Shown piece after piece: positions 1-8,093 of a stretch of 60,026 nt of DNA. The stretch is from assembly GCF_004000805.1 (NCBI RefSeq), contig NZ_BILY01000041.1, positions 1 through 60,026 on the forward strand, read 5' to 3'. The notes under the pieces were generated by a model. The model did no database searches and was not told the DNA's origin. It worked only from the letters and a program-made list of their open reading frames with translations. The position numbers and the translations under genes are program-made. Source of the DNA: Paenibacillus glycanilyticus NBRC 16618. Lineage in GTDB: Bacteria; Bacillota; Bacilli; Paenibacillales; Paenibacillaceae. Position 1 is the first letter of the stretch; each line of letters begins with the position of its first letter.

Positions 1-584
1 CGGGTAACCGAGCCGGTGGAATTAGAAGTCTTAGGCGGCGATACCGTTGAACCTACAACCGGCTTGTTCTGGAATTTCCCGTTGGAATAGCTTTTGGGCT
101 CATATGGACGTGTGCTGCCGTAATAGTAGGAACGATGGGAGGAAGCCCAGGTTTGCGAAGAATACGAACTGCCGTTATTGAACAGCAGATGATAAAGCAT
201 CAGGTCATCCCAGCCAAAGCCCGACGATTGATGAACAATCGTTGTACTCCCGCCGGAACCGCTGCCGGCCGTCACTTGAGGACTCTCTTGCGCCGCTTCT
301 TTGTCTAGCTCTTTATCCGATGGCAGCGGCAGATTCCAGTCAACGGCAGGGTCATAGTAACGCTTGACGGCCTCGCTTGACCATTCCACCAACTTGGGAC
401 CTGATGCCGAGCTGGATACCGTTGGAGTTGGGGTTGGCGATTCAGCCGAGCTTGTTGTTCCGGCGTGGGCCGGCACGGCTGCCAGATTCGCCAGCAAAGC
501 GATACCAAGCGAAGTGGACAGGACCTTGAGAGGAATCCCTTCCTTGATCGTTTTTAACGAATCCGTTTTTTTATCTTCTTGCAT
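1..584 (-). CDS. Secreted Ser/Gly/Tyr-rich protein, C-terminus cut by the window
   Basis: The frame is open from an ATG at 584 to the window edge (194 codons), preceded by an AAAGAGGGG ribosome binding site. The N-terminus is basic, then hydrophobic (residues 19-38), ending in AHA at 39-41, which fits a signal peptidase I site. The mature part starts with a Thr/Pro/Ser linker and then has low-complexity Ser, Gly and Tyr-rich stretches (SGSGGS, HRSYYYGS). I do not recognise the family. It lies 20 bp downstream of the small gene at 605-841 and is probably co-transcribed with it. An exported surface or spore-envelope protein is an inference only. Confidence 0.7.
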   Translation of the reverse strand, partial: MQEDKKTDSLKTIKEGIPLKVLSTSLGIALLANLAAVPAHAGTTSSAESPTPTPTVSSSASGPKLVEWSSEAVKRYYDPAVDWNLPLPSDKELDKEAAQESPQVTAGSGSGGSTTIVHQSSGFGWDDLMLYHLLFNNGSSYSSQTWASSHRSYYYGSTRPYEPKSYSNGKFQNKPVVGSTVSPPKTSNSTGSVT

Positions 585-604
585 ATCGAATCCCCTCTTT
601 CCGT

Positions 605-841
605 CTATTTGTTATTCATCTTTACAACCAGAAGCTCCAGCTGCCCGGCGTCCAGGTTCAGCTTCCCTTCCAGTGTCTGATACTCTTCCCCATGAACGGT
701 CAGATAGTTAACATGCTCAAGCGTCGCGATCATGGCTGCATCCCACTCCCGTTCATCCACTAGCTTTAACCCCCGCTCCGAATCTTTTACAAACAGGACT
801 ACCCGCATCTGTTTACGTGCCCCTTTCAGTTGGATGTTCAT
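605..841 (-). CDS. Small hypothetical protein (78 aa)
   Basis: A short acidic protein without signal peptide or membrane segment, beginning MNIQLKGARKQMRVVLFVKD and ending in a Leu/Val-rich tail (LELLVVKMNNK). The pattern suggests a small alpha/beta cytoplasmic domain; I do not recognise the family. The ATG at 841 is used because it begins the well-formed protein; a TTG six codons upstream (859) is also in frame, and neither has a strong ribosome binding site. It ends 20 bp before the start of the secreted protein at 584, suggesting a two-gene operon. A terminator-like hairpin sits 64 bp upstream on the same strand. Confidence 0.55.
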   Translation of the reverse strand: MNIQLKGARKQMRVVLFVKDSERGLKLVDEREWDAAMIATLEHVNYLTVHGEEYQTLEGKLNLDAGQLELLVVKMNNK

Positions 842-904
842 TGTATACGACGATCGCAAATGGACGTTTCAATTTTTTGGAAGCAAAATATTTACCCGTA
901 AAAT

Positions 905-939
905 AAAAAAAGCACCATCACTTTAAACGTGATCGTGCT
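905..939 (-). terminator. Orphan intrinsic terminator upstream of the 605-841 gene
   Basis: On the minus strand an AGCAC-G-ATCAC / GTGAT-G-GTGCT hairpin is followed directly by seven T. No minus-strand gene lies between it and the plus-strand gene at 1144, so it either ends a short RNA started around 960-1100 or acts as a leader attenuator for the gene at 841. Confidence 0.6.
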
Positions 940-1143
940 CTACTAGCTGTGTCCGCTTAAATGGGAATGACTTTCCGAATTGTAGCATGAAATATTTGGG
1001 AAAATAATAGTCCGAAATAACTATTTCCTCTAATTGGAATTGTTGTTTAGTTCTAAACCAATCTAAAAAAATACGAAACATCTCCCTATGGATAACCGTC
1101 TATATTAGTATTAGAGATTGCTTAGAGACGGAGGTCGTTCTAG

Positions 1144-1791
1144 ATGAAGGAACAAGCACAGACCTGTTGTGATTTTACTATCGAGGTTATGGGTGAAGGG
1201 GTGGCAACAGCCGTACCGGACGAAACCATCGTCACTCTTGGGGTTTCGGGAGAAAGCGACAGCCTTGGAACGCTTCAGACCGATCAGGCCAAGACCATAG
1301 ATGCCATCATTCAAGCCATGCTTGCCCTTGGCGTGCCGCGGGAATCTATCTCCACCGCGCAATACTCCATTGAGCCGCAATACGATTTTATAGACGGAAA
1401 GCAAGTTTTCCGGGGATACAGAGCCGTACATCTGCTGCGAATTACGATAGACGGAGCGAAGGATGCGGGGCGCGTTATTGATGCGGCAGTCGCTCAAGGC
1501 GCCAATATGGTATCCGACATAACGTTTCAATCCACTCATGCGGACGAAGCACGGCGAAAGGCATTAACGCTTGCCGTCCGCGATGCCGAAGCGAAGGCGC
1601 TTGCGATTGCCGCTACGCTTGGCGTCTCCCTCTCCTCCATTCCTTGCAAGGTTATGGAGTCGCCGGGAAACCGATTCGAGCCTGTCATGTTCAAAGCCGC
1701 TTCCGTTCCCGCCGGCGATGTCGGTACCACCATTGAACCCGGAACCTTAACGTTTAAAGCGTCCGTAAGAGTCTGGTATGTGTACGGCTGA
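1144..1791 (+). CDS. SIMPL domain-containing protein (DUF541, YggE-like)
   Basis: A 215-aa protein whose whole length fits the SIMPL/DUF541 fold: an N-terminal beta strand with VMGEGVATAVPDETIVTLGV, a long helix (residues about 40-60), the hallmark IEPQYDFIDGKQVFRGYRA turn, then a second alpha/beta half with ARRKALTLAVRDAEAKALAIA, typical of this family. There is no obvious signal peptide, unlike many YggE proteins, so it is probably cytoplasmic. GGAGG lies at a good distance before the ATG. Family members have been linked to oxidative stress and membrane-associated functions, but no reaction is established. It stands alone and converges with the ABC operon. Confidence 0.85.
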   Translation: MKEQAQTCCDFTIEVMGEGVATAVPDETIVTLGVSGESDSLGTLQTDQAKTIDAIIQAMLALGVPRESISTAQYSIEPQYDFIDGKQVFRGYRAVHLLRITIDGAKDAGRVIDAAVAQGANMVSDITFQSTHADEARRKALTLAVRDAEAKALAIAATLGVSLSSIPCKVMESPGNRFEPVMFKAASVPAGDVGTTIEPGTLTFKASVRVWYVYG

Positions 1792-1829
1792 TAAAAACGG
1801 CTGCGCGGACAAAGACTCGCGCAGCCGTT
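1791..1829 (-). terminator. Terminator shared by the ABC operon and the SIMPL gene
   Basis: A perfect 12-bp stem (1796-1807 with 1818-1829, AACGGCTGCGCG arm) is followed on the minus strand by TTTTTATC, making it the intrinsic terminator of the sugar ABC operon. On the plus strand no T run follows, but the hairpin lies just after the SIMPL stop codon. Confidence 0.8.
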
Positions 1830-1885
1830 ACTACCGCATTTAATAAACCTTCTTCATCAGGTCAACCACTTCGTCCAGCGAGAGA

Positions 1886-2719
1886 CTACCCCTTCATACC
1901 GCCCTGCATGCTGAAGCCCTTGGACATAAAGCGCTGGGATAAGATATACAGAACGACCGACGGTATAGCGTACATAACGGAAAAAGCGGCTAATTTGCCG
2001 TAATCCGCCATGCCGTACTGCCCAAAGAATTGATAAATCTTGAGCGAAGCCGGGAAATTCTCCGGCGATTGAAGCAAAATGTACGGCACGAAGAAATTGC
2101 CCCAGCTGCCGGAGAAGGTGAAGATCGCAACCGTGCAGATGCCGGGAATCATCAGCGGGGCAACAACCTTCCTAATGCCGACAAACACGGAAGCTCCATC
2201 GATCCATGCCGCTTCTTCCAGCTCGGAGGGCACGGAATCCATGAAGTTTTTGAGCATCCATATGCCGTAAGGCATCGCCGAAGCGACGAAGAACAGGATA
2301 ACGCCAAAAATATTGTTGTACAGCTTCAAGGTTAGAAACAGCTGATAGACCGGCACCATTACGGCAGTAATCGGCAAGGAAGTCATGAACAGGATCGTCA
2401 GCATAAAAGGCTTCTTGTATCTAAGTTGATAACGCGACAACGGATAAGCCGCCAGAAGTCCGAGTATAACGACCAATACGGCTTGGCTGCCGGACATCAG
2501 GAGGCCGATCAGAAAGGCACGCTGATTTTCTTTGTTGGTGAGTACATCAATATAATTGTTCCCCGTCAGATGAGTAGGCGTCTTAAGAGACTGCAGCGCG
2601 TTAGCATCTACGGATGCCACAAGCACCCATAGGAGCGGCAGCAGAAAGCAAATCCCAATAACCGTCAATATGGTATAGGGCAGCAATTGAAAAATCCATT
2701 TGCGTTGTTTTGCACTCAT
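1886..2719 (-). CDS. Carbohydrate ABC transporter permease, MalG/LacG type
   Basis: A 277-aa CUT1 inner-membrane permease with six predicted membrane segments (first about 12-35). The EAA loop that contacts the ATPase is present as EEAAWIDGASVFVGIRKVVAP near residues 168-188, and the C-terminus ends MSKGFSMQGGMKG, usual for MalG-like subunits. It is the last gene of the importer operon, 21 bp after the MalF-like subunit. No ATPase gene is in the operon, as is common in Bacillota where a shared MsmX-type ATPase serves several importers. The sugar is unknown. Confidence 0.92.
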   Translation of the reverse strand: MSAKQRKWIFQLLPYTILTVIGICFLLPLLWVLVASVDANALQSLKTPTHLTGNNYIDVLTNKENQRAFLIGLLMSGSQAVLVVILGLLAAYPLSRYQLRYKKPFMLTILFMTSLPITAVMVPVYQLFLTLKLYNNIFGVILFFVASAMPYGIWMLKNFMDSVPSELEEAAWIDGASVFVGIRKVVAPLMIPGICTVAIFTFSGSWGNFFVPYILLQSPENFPASLKIYQFFGQYGMADYGKLAAFSVMYAIPSVVLYILSQRFMSKGFSMQGGMKG

Positions 2720-2740
2720 ACAATTGTTCTCCTTGTCCGT

Positions 2741-3631
2741 TTACTCTTTCATGGAGCGGATATAGAACAAGCTTAGGATAATGCCGATGAACAGCAGCAA
2801 TAAGGAGATAGCCGTGCCGTAACCAAGCTGGTAATTGACGAAAGCCTGATTGTACATAAAGATCGGCAGCGTAGTTGTAGACGTACCCGGTCCCCCGCCC
2901 GTCATCGCGTAAATGAGGCCAAACACGCCTAACGTCTGCAGCGTAACGAGCATCGCGTTAGTTGTAATGGAGTCCTTGATGTACGGAATGGTTACTCTCG
3001 TCAGCACCTGCCATTTCGAAGCCCCGTCCACAATGGCAGCCTCTTCGATTTCGCTGGGCACATCATCGAGGGCTGCCTGGAATACGAGCATCGAGAAGGC
3101 TGTCCCATGCCAAATATTCGCGAGAATAATCGTGATCATGGGTACCGTGTACAGCCAGGTAACTTCGGTGAAACCAAATGAGGTTATAATCGCGTTAAGC
3201 GTTCCTTCATCGGCGAAAAAGCTGTACAAGCATAAAGCGCACACGATTTCAGGCGTAACCCAGCCTGCCAATACGATAGTGCCGATAATTCTCCGAAACC
3301 ATTTGTTTTTGTTTTTCATCAGCAGCGCAATCAGGAATCCCAAGACCTGCTGGCCGATAACGGCCGAACCAATCAGGAATACAAGCGTATTCCATATACT
3401 CGTCCGAACCGTAGGATCCTCGAACATGCGCGAATAGTTATCCAGGCCGACAAAATTCAGATTCTTGGCCGCTTCCCCGGTTAGAGCCAGGTTGGTAAAG
3501 GAATAGAATACGGTCAGCAGAATCGGGTAAATAAAAAACACAAGCATAATGGCCACGGAGGGCAGCAAAAAATACAGCCACGTCCATGTCCGCTTTCGCT
3601 TTGCCGCGCCATTTAAGGCTATACTGCTCAT
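2741..3631 (-). CDS. Carbohydrate ABC transporter permease, MalF/UgpA type
   Basis: A 296-aa membrane protein with six predicted helices. The N-terminal helix carries LLPSVAIMLVFFIYPILLTV, typical of CUT1 first permeases, and the EAA loop reads EIEEAAIVDGASKWQVLTRVTIP. It forms a heterodimeric channel with the product of 1886-2719 and takes substrate from the binding protein encoded at 3717-5171. It is separated from that gene by 85 bp containing a terminator hairpin, so it is probably made in smaller amounts. The start at 3631 follows AGGAGGTAGACGAGA. Confidence 0.92.
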   Translation of the reverse strand: MSSIALNGAAKRKRTWTWLYFLLPSVAIMLVFFIYPILLTVFYSFTNLALTGEAAKNLNFVGLDNYSRMFEDPTVRTSIWNTLVFLIGSAVIGQQVLGFLIALLMKNKNKWFRRIIGTIVLAGWVTPEIVCALCLYSFFADEGTLNAIITSFGFTEVTWLYTVPMITIILANIWHGTAFSMLVFQAALDDVPSEIEEAAIVDGASKWQVLTRVTIPYIKDSITTNAMLVTLQTLGVFGLIYAMTGGGPGTSTTTLPIFMYNQAFVNYQLGYGTAISLLLLFIGIILSLFYIRSMKE

Positions 3632-3654
3632 TCTCGTCTACCTCCTCCGCCTTC

Positions 3655-3708
3655 AGAAAAAAAGGCTTGCTCAAGCATCCGCATCTGAGTGAAAGGCTTG
3701 AGCAAGCC
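3655..3708 (-). terminator. Intercistronic terminator between binding protein and permease genes
   Basis: A 13-bp perfect stem (3664-3676 with 3696-3708, GGCTTGCTCAAGC arm) is followed on the minus strand by a T7 tract at 3657-3663. It lies after the binding-protein stop and before the permease start, a usual way of making more binding protein than permease. Confidence 0.8.
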
Positions 3709-3716
3709 GTTTTCCA

Positions 3717-5171
3717 TTATTTTTCTACCGTCTTATCCGCGCCGACGATACGCGTCACATCCTGCGCGTATTTGTTCGCCGCATCCTTCGCGGACGTACC
3801 GGAGGCAACGGACTCGACCATCGTCTGGATTTGCGTCGACACTTCCGGATATTTATCCTGCGCCGGGCGGAACTCGGCATTTTTCAAATAGTCGGTTGCG
3901 ATTTGGTTAAACGGCATTTGGGTATATTCCGGATCCGAGCCTACGTCCGCGCGTACGGTAATATTGCCCGATGCGATAACCAGCTTTTTCGAGTTTTCTT
4001 TGTTCAGGGCGAATTTGATAACTTCCCATGCTTCGTCTTTATGCTGCGCGTTCGCAGGGATCGACAATGCCCAGCCGCCGGCAAGCGTGATGGAGCCAGG
4101 CGCCTGGCCTTTGCTTGTTGGCATCGGCGCGAAGCCGAGGACATCCTTGTATTCCGGCCATGGAGCGGCGCCGCCTTCCAGATAGTTGCCGGTAATCCAG
4201 GAGCCGTCGAGCGAGATCGCAAGCTTCCCTTGCGGCAAGTATTCGCGGGTAGACGTATTGCCCGCTTGACCGTTTAGAACCTTCGAGAGCGGCGGTCCAA
4301 GCTTTTCTTTGTTTATCGTTTGGATAAACGTGAGCGCATCGTTAATGCCTTGGCTTTTCGTAATCCATTTGCCGGTATCGTTATCGTAGAGTCTCTCGCC
4401 AGTGCCGTAGAGGAGCATTTCGTAAGTCTGCATGGAGGTCGCCTCGCCAGTTGCCTTGCCCATGTTCATCCAGATCGGCACGACGTCCGGAAGCTTGCTC
4501 TTAATGGTTCTCGCCGCATCCAGCACTTCATCCCAGTTCTTTGGAGCCCACTCTTCCGGCAATCCCGCTTTCTTGAAGAGCTCTTTGTTATACCAGAGAC
4601 CCCTCGAATCCGTATTGTAAGGGACGCCGTATACTTTGCCGTCGCTGGCGGTAACGCCTTTTTTCAGCGCTTCGATGAAGGAGCCGTTCGTCCAGTCTTC
4701 CCATGCGCTTACTTTATCGTCGAGCGGCGTCAGATATCCCGCACTAGCGTCGGAGTTCAGAATAAACGTATCCTCCGTTACGATATCCGGCGCGGTGTCT
4801 TTCGACTTGAGCGCGAGAGCAATCTTGGCGAAATAATCCCCTTCGGATGCCTGAATCGGAGTAGCCTTAATCTCTATGCTTTTATCCGGGAAGTTCTCGG
4901 CAAGCTGTTGAATCCATTTGTACATGACGCCTTGCTCGCCAATGCCGTCATCGCGATAGGTGATCGTAATGACTTTTTTCTCCGTATTTCCCGTTGTGCC
5001 CCCGTCGTTTGTTTGACCGGCATTCGTCTCTTTCGTGCCTGTGTCAGCCGAAGTGCTTGGACTGTTGCTTGGCGTGTTTGTGTTGTTCGCGTTATTCGAA
5101 CAGGCAAACAGCAGCGTCGAACAGAGAACAAGCGATGTGGAAATCGACCAGAAACTTTTACCGCGACCCAT
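3717..5171 (-). CDS. Extracellular sugar-binding lipoprotein of the ABC importer (SBP family 1)
   Basis: A 484-aa lipoprotein: hydrophobic signal ending in LLFAC with the lipidated cysteine at residue 24, then an Asn/Thr/Ser linker to about residue 70, then an SBP_bac_1 (MalE-like) domain. Family landmarks are the YNTDSRGLWYNKELFKKAGL stretch and GGWALSIPANAQHKDEAWEV near the C-terminus. It captures a carbohydrate outside the membrane for the two permeases downstream. The ATG at 5171 follows AGGGAGGGATTACG. It is the first gene of the operon, and a CcpA-type site lies just upstream. Confidence 0.92.
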   Translation of the reverse strand: MGRGKSFWSISTSLVLCSTLLFACSNNANNTNTPSNSPSTSADTGTKETNAGQTNDGGTTGNTEKKVITITYRDDGIGEQGVMYKWIQQLAENFPDKSIEIKATPIQASEGDYFAKIALALKSKDTAPDIVTEDTFILNSDASAGYLTPLDDKVSAWEDWTNGSFIEALKKGVTASDGKVYGVPYNTDSRGLWYNKELFKKAGLPEEWAPKNWDEVLDAARTIKSKLPDVVPIWMNMGKATGEATSMQTYEMLLYGTGERLYDNDTGKWITKSQGINDALTFIQTINKEKLGPPLSKVLNGQAGNTSTREYLPQGKLAISLDGSWITGNYLEGGAAPWPEYKDVLGFAPMPTSKGQAPGSITLAGGWALSIPANAQHKDEAWEVIKFALNKENSKKLVIASGNITVRADVGSDPEYTQMPFNQIATDYLKNAEFRPAQDKYPEVSTQIQTMVESVASGTSAKDAANKYAQDVTRIVGADKTVEK

Positions 5172-5202
5172 CGTAATCCCTCCCTATTAGTCAACCACCC
5201 TT

Positions 5203-5217
5203 GGTTAAGCGCTTCCA
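5203..5217 (-). promoter_or_regulatory. cre-like operator upstream of the sugar importer
   Basis: The minus strand reads TGGAAGCGCTTAACC, with the central palindrome AAGCGCTT that marks CcpA catabolite-responsive elements (two mismatches to TGWAAGCGYTWNCW). Its place 30-45 bp before the binding-protein start would let CcpA block transcription when preferred sugars are present. A LacI-family repressor could use it instead. Confidence 0.5.
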
Positions 5218-5356
5218 TGCGGTTATAGTTCATAGATATTTATCTACCTCCACCTTTATTCGATGAAAATCGGAAGATTTGACTATAAGATTGCGACATA
5301 AAACTCTATTTAAATGACTTCCGAAAATCGCTTCAAATAATGGCGCTCCATGGCAC

Positions 5357-5393
5357 GAAAAAAAGAGCTCCGGCACTTGTCGTCCGAAGCTCT
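5357..5393 (-). terminator. Terminator of the DUF1835 gene
   Basis: On the minus strand an AGAGCTTCGG / CCGGAGCTCT stem is followed by T7, 38 bp after the stop codon of the gene at 5431-6435. It also separates that gene from the importer promoter region (5172-5356), which holds only regulatory DNA. Confidence 0.8.
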
Positions 5394-5430
5394 GAATTCA
5401 TTATCGTTTTTTAATGATGCTCTCACTTCG

Positions 5431-6435
5431 TTATCCAAGCCGAATGGAATACTGATATAACGCACCCGGCAGTCCTCTGAATTCGAAGACTCCATTGCTG
5501 ATTAAGCTCCACATCCTGTATTCGATAAAGCCGTCTCCAATGACCTGGTTAAAATGCTCGAATACCTTCGCTACAACCGTTCCGGCTTTCACGAATCCTT
5601 CTTCGTCTCCGCTTTCTTGAACGGCTGATACCGCGGCAGATACAATAATCCCGTCAATCGCTTCGATCTCGCTGCCTTTAATCTCTCCGCCCTGCCAAAG
5701 GCGAAGCTCGTAATTTGAATTCGATAGTTCTTCCCACTCCGCCGTATATTGCTGCCGTTCCCGGGAAGATAGAAGTCTCGCATTTTCATAATTACTTACC
5801 ATATCGCGATAGACTTCCGGATCAACATAAGCTTGCGCAATTGGAGGGACCGTCATATCGCAAAGGCTCTCCGAAAAGTTAACGAGCTGAACCGGCTGCT
5901 GCCGGTCCCTTAACAAGTGCATAACGAGCCGCATTCCCGTCTGGTCATGCGAATTATCGGAGCACCATACGATAACGCATTTCTCCTCGGGAATGGCTTT
6001 TATTTCCTCTATCATGTGGTCCAATTGCGATTCTCTATTGCGATCATTCAAAACTCGAAACGGAGAAAACCGGTCCAGCATCCATCGCTGCCTGTTCCGT
6101 TGTCCTTCCGGCTGTTCCAAATGCTTGATTGGCCCAATCGAGAACAGGTCATTAAATGCGACTACTTTATTTTCATGCCTTCTGCCGGCTTCACTAAGCG
6201 CGACTTTCAAAGAACCCGCATCCGAAAGACTAAATACAATATGTACATAACGTTGAAGCCGCTCAATCTCCTCGCGCTTCGAACGTGCTTCTGCAATCCG
6301 GTCATCTATAACTTGCAAAAGCTTGCCTGAATCGGAGCTTGCCTCTGCTTCATTAATTAATTCATTTAATATAATGCGAAGCTCCCATTCATTAAGCTCG
6401 TTGATAGATTCTATATAACGGTTCATCCATTTCAC
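5431..6435 (-). CDS. DUF1835 / DUF3658 domain-containing protein
   Basis: A 334-aa cytoplasmic protein. After a helical N-terminal segment (residues 1-65) comes the DUF1835 domain, recognisable by VHIVFSLSDAGSLKVAL, VVAFNDLFSIGPI and CVIVWCSDNSHDQTGMRLVM. The C-terminal part from about 215 (SNSNYELRLWQGGEIKG) fits DUF3658. The function of the pair is not known. The gene is monocistronic with its own terminator. The first ATG follows a modest GAGAGGTGAAATGG site. Acidic and charged-helix composition agrees with a soluble protein. Confidence 0.82.
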   Translation of the reverse strand: MKWMNRYIESINELNEWELRIILNELINEAEASSDSGKLLQVIDDRIAEARSKREEIERLQRYVHIVFSLSDAGSLKVALSEAGRRHENKVVAFNDLFSIGPIKHLEQPEGQRNRQRWMLDRFSPFRVLNDRNRESQLDHMIEEIKAIPEEKCVIVWCSDNSHDQTGMRLVMHLLRDRQQPVQLVNFSESLCDMTVPPIAQAYVDPEVYRDMVSNYENARLLSSRERQQYTAEWEELSNSNYELRLWQGGEIKGSEIEAIDGIIVSAAVSAVQESGDEEGFVKAGTVVAKVFEHFNQVIGDGFIEYRMWSLISNGVFEFRGLPGALYQYSIRLG

Positions 6436-6473
6436 CTCTCACATTAATCTACCATAAATTTCTAATAGGTTAC

Positions 6474-6517
6474 AAAAAAATACCGTGATCCATCCCAATC
6501 GGATACTCACGGTATTT
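6474..6517 (-). terminator. Terminator of the DUF2798 gene
   Basis: An AAATACCGTGA / TCACGGTATTT stem with a T7 tail on the minus strand lies immediately after the stop at 6521. Confidence 0.8.
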
Positions 6518-6520
6518 CTA

Positions 6521-7036
6521 TTAATCAGCCAGTTTCACTGGATTTTTAGCAACGTATTTGCCGAACAAGAAACGCACCAGCGGTCCCATAACCACCAATT
6601 GAAGCGGGAAGGCCAGCATATAATTGTGAAGGACTATCGTGAAATAATGTTTGATTAACGAACCTTCTCCCAAGCTGTCCGCCACAGAAGAACTGATCAG
6701 TCCATACAGCGACATGCTCAGTACCATGCCCGTCACCATGCAGAAAGCAAGCGCCAAAATGACATACAACTTCTTCGATTTATCGTACGGCAGCGCAAAG
6801 GCGGCTTTTTTCGCAAGGGGCCCTACGACAAACATCTCCACCGCAAACGCAACCAAAAACCCTAATCCGTATTGCATGATCACTTCTCCGGGAGAAAGCG
6901 TTCCGAACAAATCATTACGCATCAGATTATACGTAATCATAACCAGCGCCATCCCCGTCACCATCATTAATCCAAAGTAAAACTCTTCTCTCTTATTCGT
7001 CGGCACTATCATCATCCTTTCTGTTCTTCTTGTCAT
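6521..7036 (-). CDS. DUF2798 family membrane protein
   Basis: A 171-aa protein made of two copies of the DUF2798 unit, each a pair of membrane helices (about residues 22-40 and 52-72, then 90-110 and 132-155). The repeated GPLAKKAAF / GPLVRFLFGKYV pattern at the end of each pair marks the duplication. It should be an inner-membrane protein of unknown function. The start is uncertain: ATG at 7036 has a GAGGGGG site 14 bp away, while ATG or GTG codons at 7003-7015 lie close behind AGAAAGG. Confidence 0.8.
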   Translation of the reverse strand: MTRRTERMMIVPTNKREEFYFGLMMVTGMALVMITYNLMRNDLFGTLSPGEVIMQYGLGFLVAFAVEMFVVGPLAKKAAFALPYDKSKKLYVILALAFCMVTGMVLSMSLYGLISSSVADSLGEGSLIKHYFTIVLHNYMLAFPLQLVVMGPLVRFLFGKYVAKNPVKLAD

Positions 7037-7112
7037 TATAGAGATTCGATCCCCCTCTTCATAAGTGACAAGTGTGTGAACTTTTATGGATAAGGACAGC
7101 CTTCGTTACATC

Positions 7113-7943
7113 CTATTTTCCTTTTCTATAGTGCAGGGGAACATATCCGGTAACCGATTTGAACACACGGCCGAAATGCGTTACGCTGCCGAATCCGACC
7201 CGCTTGGCAATCAGGTTAACCTTCATGGAGGACTGCTCCAGCAGCTTTTTTGCTTCCTTGATTCTAACGCTATTCAAATATTCCACAAACGTAAAGCCTG
7301 TTGCTTCCTTGAAAAAGCGGCTCAAATAATAAGGGCTTACGTAGAACTTCTCCGCCAGCAAATGAAGCGACAGCTCGTTCATGTAATGGCTGTTCATGTA
7401 CCGCACAACCTCCGAAATACGCTCATGCATCGGGCTTGGCGATTCAAGAGTCTCCGCTCTGCTTGACTTCACGTGCCGGCAGCAAATCATAAGCATCTGC
7501 AAGGCTAGCGTCAACGCGTACAGCTCGAAGCCGGGCTTCTTCTCCGACATCTCCGTCATCATTGTCTGCAGCATAGTCTCCATAGCTAACCGGTCCTGCA
7601 GCGTGCATTTAACAATCAGATACTCCTTCTCGAATAACGGATGCAGGACTTCCATATAGCTCATCGCAGCCATATGCTTCTCGTGAATATTGACAATAAG
7701 CCGCTCATGCTCCGGCGTTTCCGTATTGGTTGTCCGATGCAGAATATTCGGCGAGATGATCACGATATCCCCTTCATGAATAACAAGAGTCCGGTCCTTT
7801 ATAAAAAACTCCCGCATCCCGGACATGAGGCAGAAGATTTCGTAGGTACTATGAAAATGGCTGGCGGGCATATTATGGCTCCGGGCTTTGCGGTAAGATA
7901 CCGAGAAGGTTCCTTCCCCGTTATCGTACTGGAAATCTCCCAT
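7113..7943 (-). CDS. AraC family transcriptional regulator with cupin sensor domain
   Basis: A 276-aa regulator. Residues about 20-100 form an AraC-type cupin (HFHSTYEIFCLMSGMREFFI, then a histidine in NILHRTT). Residues about 175-276 hold the two helix-turn-helix motifs of the AraC DNA-binding domain (LSLHLLAEKFYVSPYYLSRFF and VNLIAKRVGFGSVTHFGRVF), closing with the usual GYVPLHYRK. It is divergent from the GH105 gene at 8094 with a 150-bp gap, so it probably senses a sugar from pectin or similar polysaccharide and switches that gene on. This link is inference from position. Confidence 0.92.
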   Translation of the reverse strand: MGDFQYDNGEGTFSVSYRKARSHNMPASHFHSTYEIFCLMSGMREFFIKDRTLVIHEGDIVIISPNILHRTTNTETPEHERLIVNIHEKHMAAMSYMEVLHPLFEKEYLIVKCTLQDRLAMETMLQTMMTEMSEKKPGFELYALTLALQMLMICCRHVKSSRAETLESPSPMHERISEVVRYMNSHYMNELSLHLLAEKFYVSPYYLSRFFKEATGFTFVEYLNSVRIKEAKKLLEQSSMKVNLIAKRVGFGSVTHFGRVFKSVTGYVPLHYRKGK

Positions 7944-8093
7944 CGTTAGCCATCTCCCTCCCTGTTCCTTTTCTATTATTATACGTCTCCGTTCATTTAC
8001 AGCAAGATATAAGAAGAATTCATTCTTTTCTGCAAAAAATGTACATTTCCTCGTGCTAGCATAAATCTATGACCAAAAGGGAGGCTTATGCAA

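Noticed and set aside
4320..5228. 302-codon plus-strand frame over the binding-protein gene
   Set aside because: It is antisense to a clear SBP family 1 lipoprotein gene and has Arg/Phe-rich shadow composition.
5000..5233. Leader peptide ahead of the sugar-binding protein (ATG at 5233 with GGTGGAGG upstream)
   Set aside because: The frame overlaps the lipoprotein gene out of phase for over 100 codons, and spacing to the GGAGG is 13 nt.
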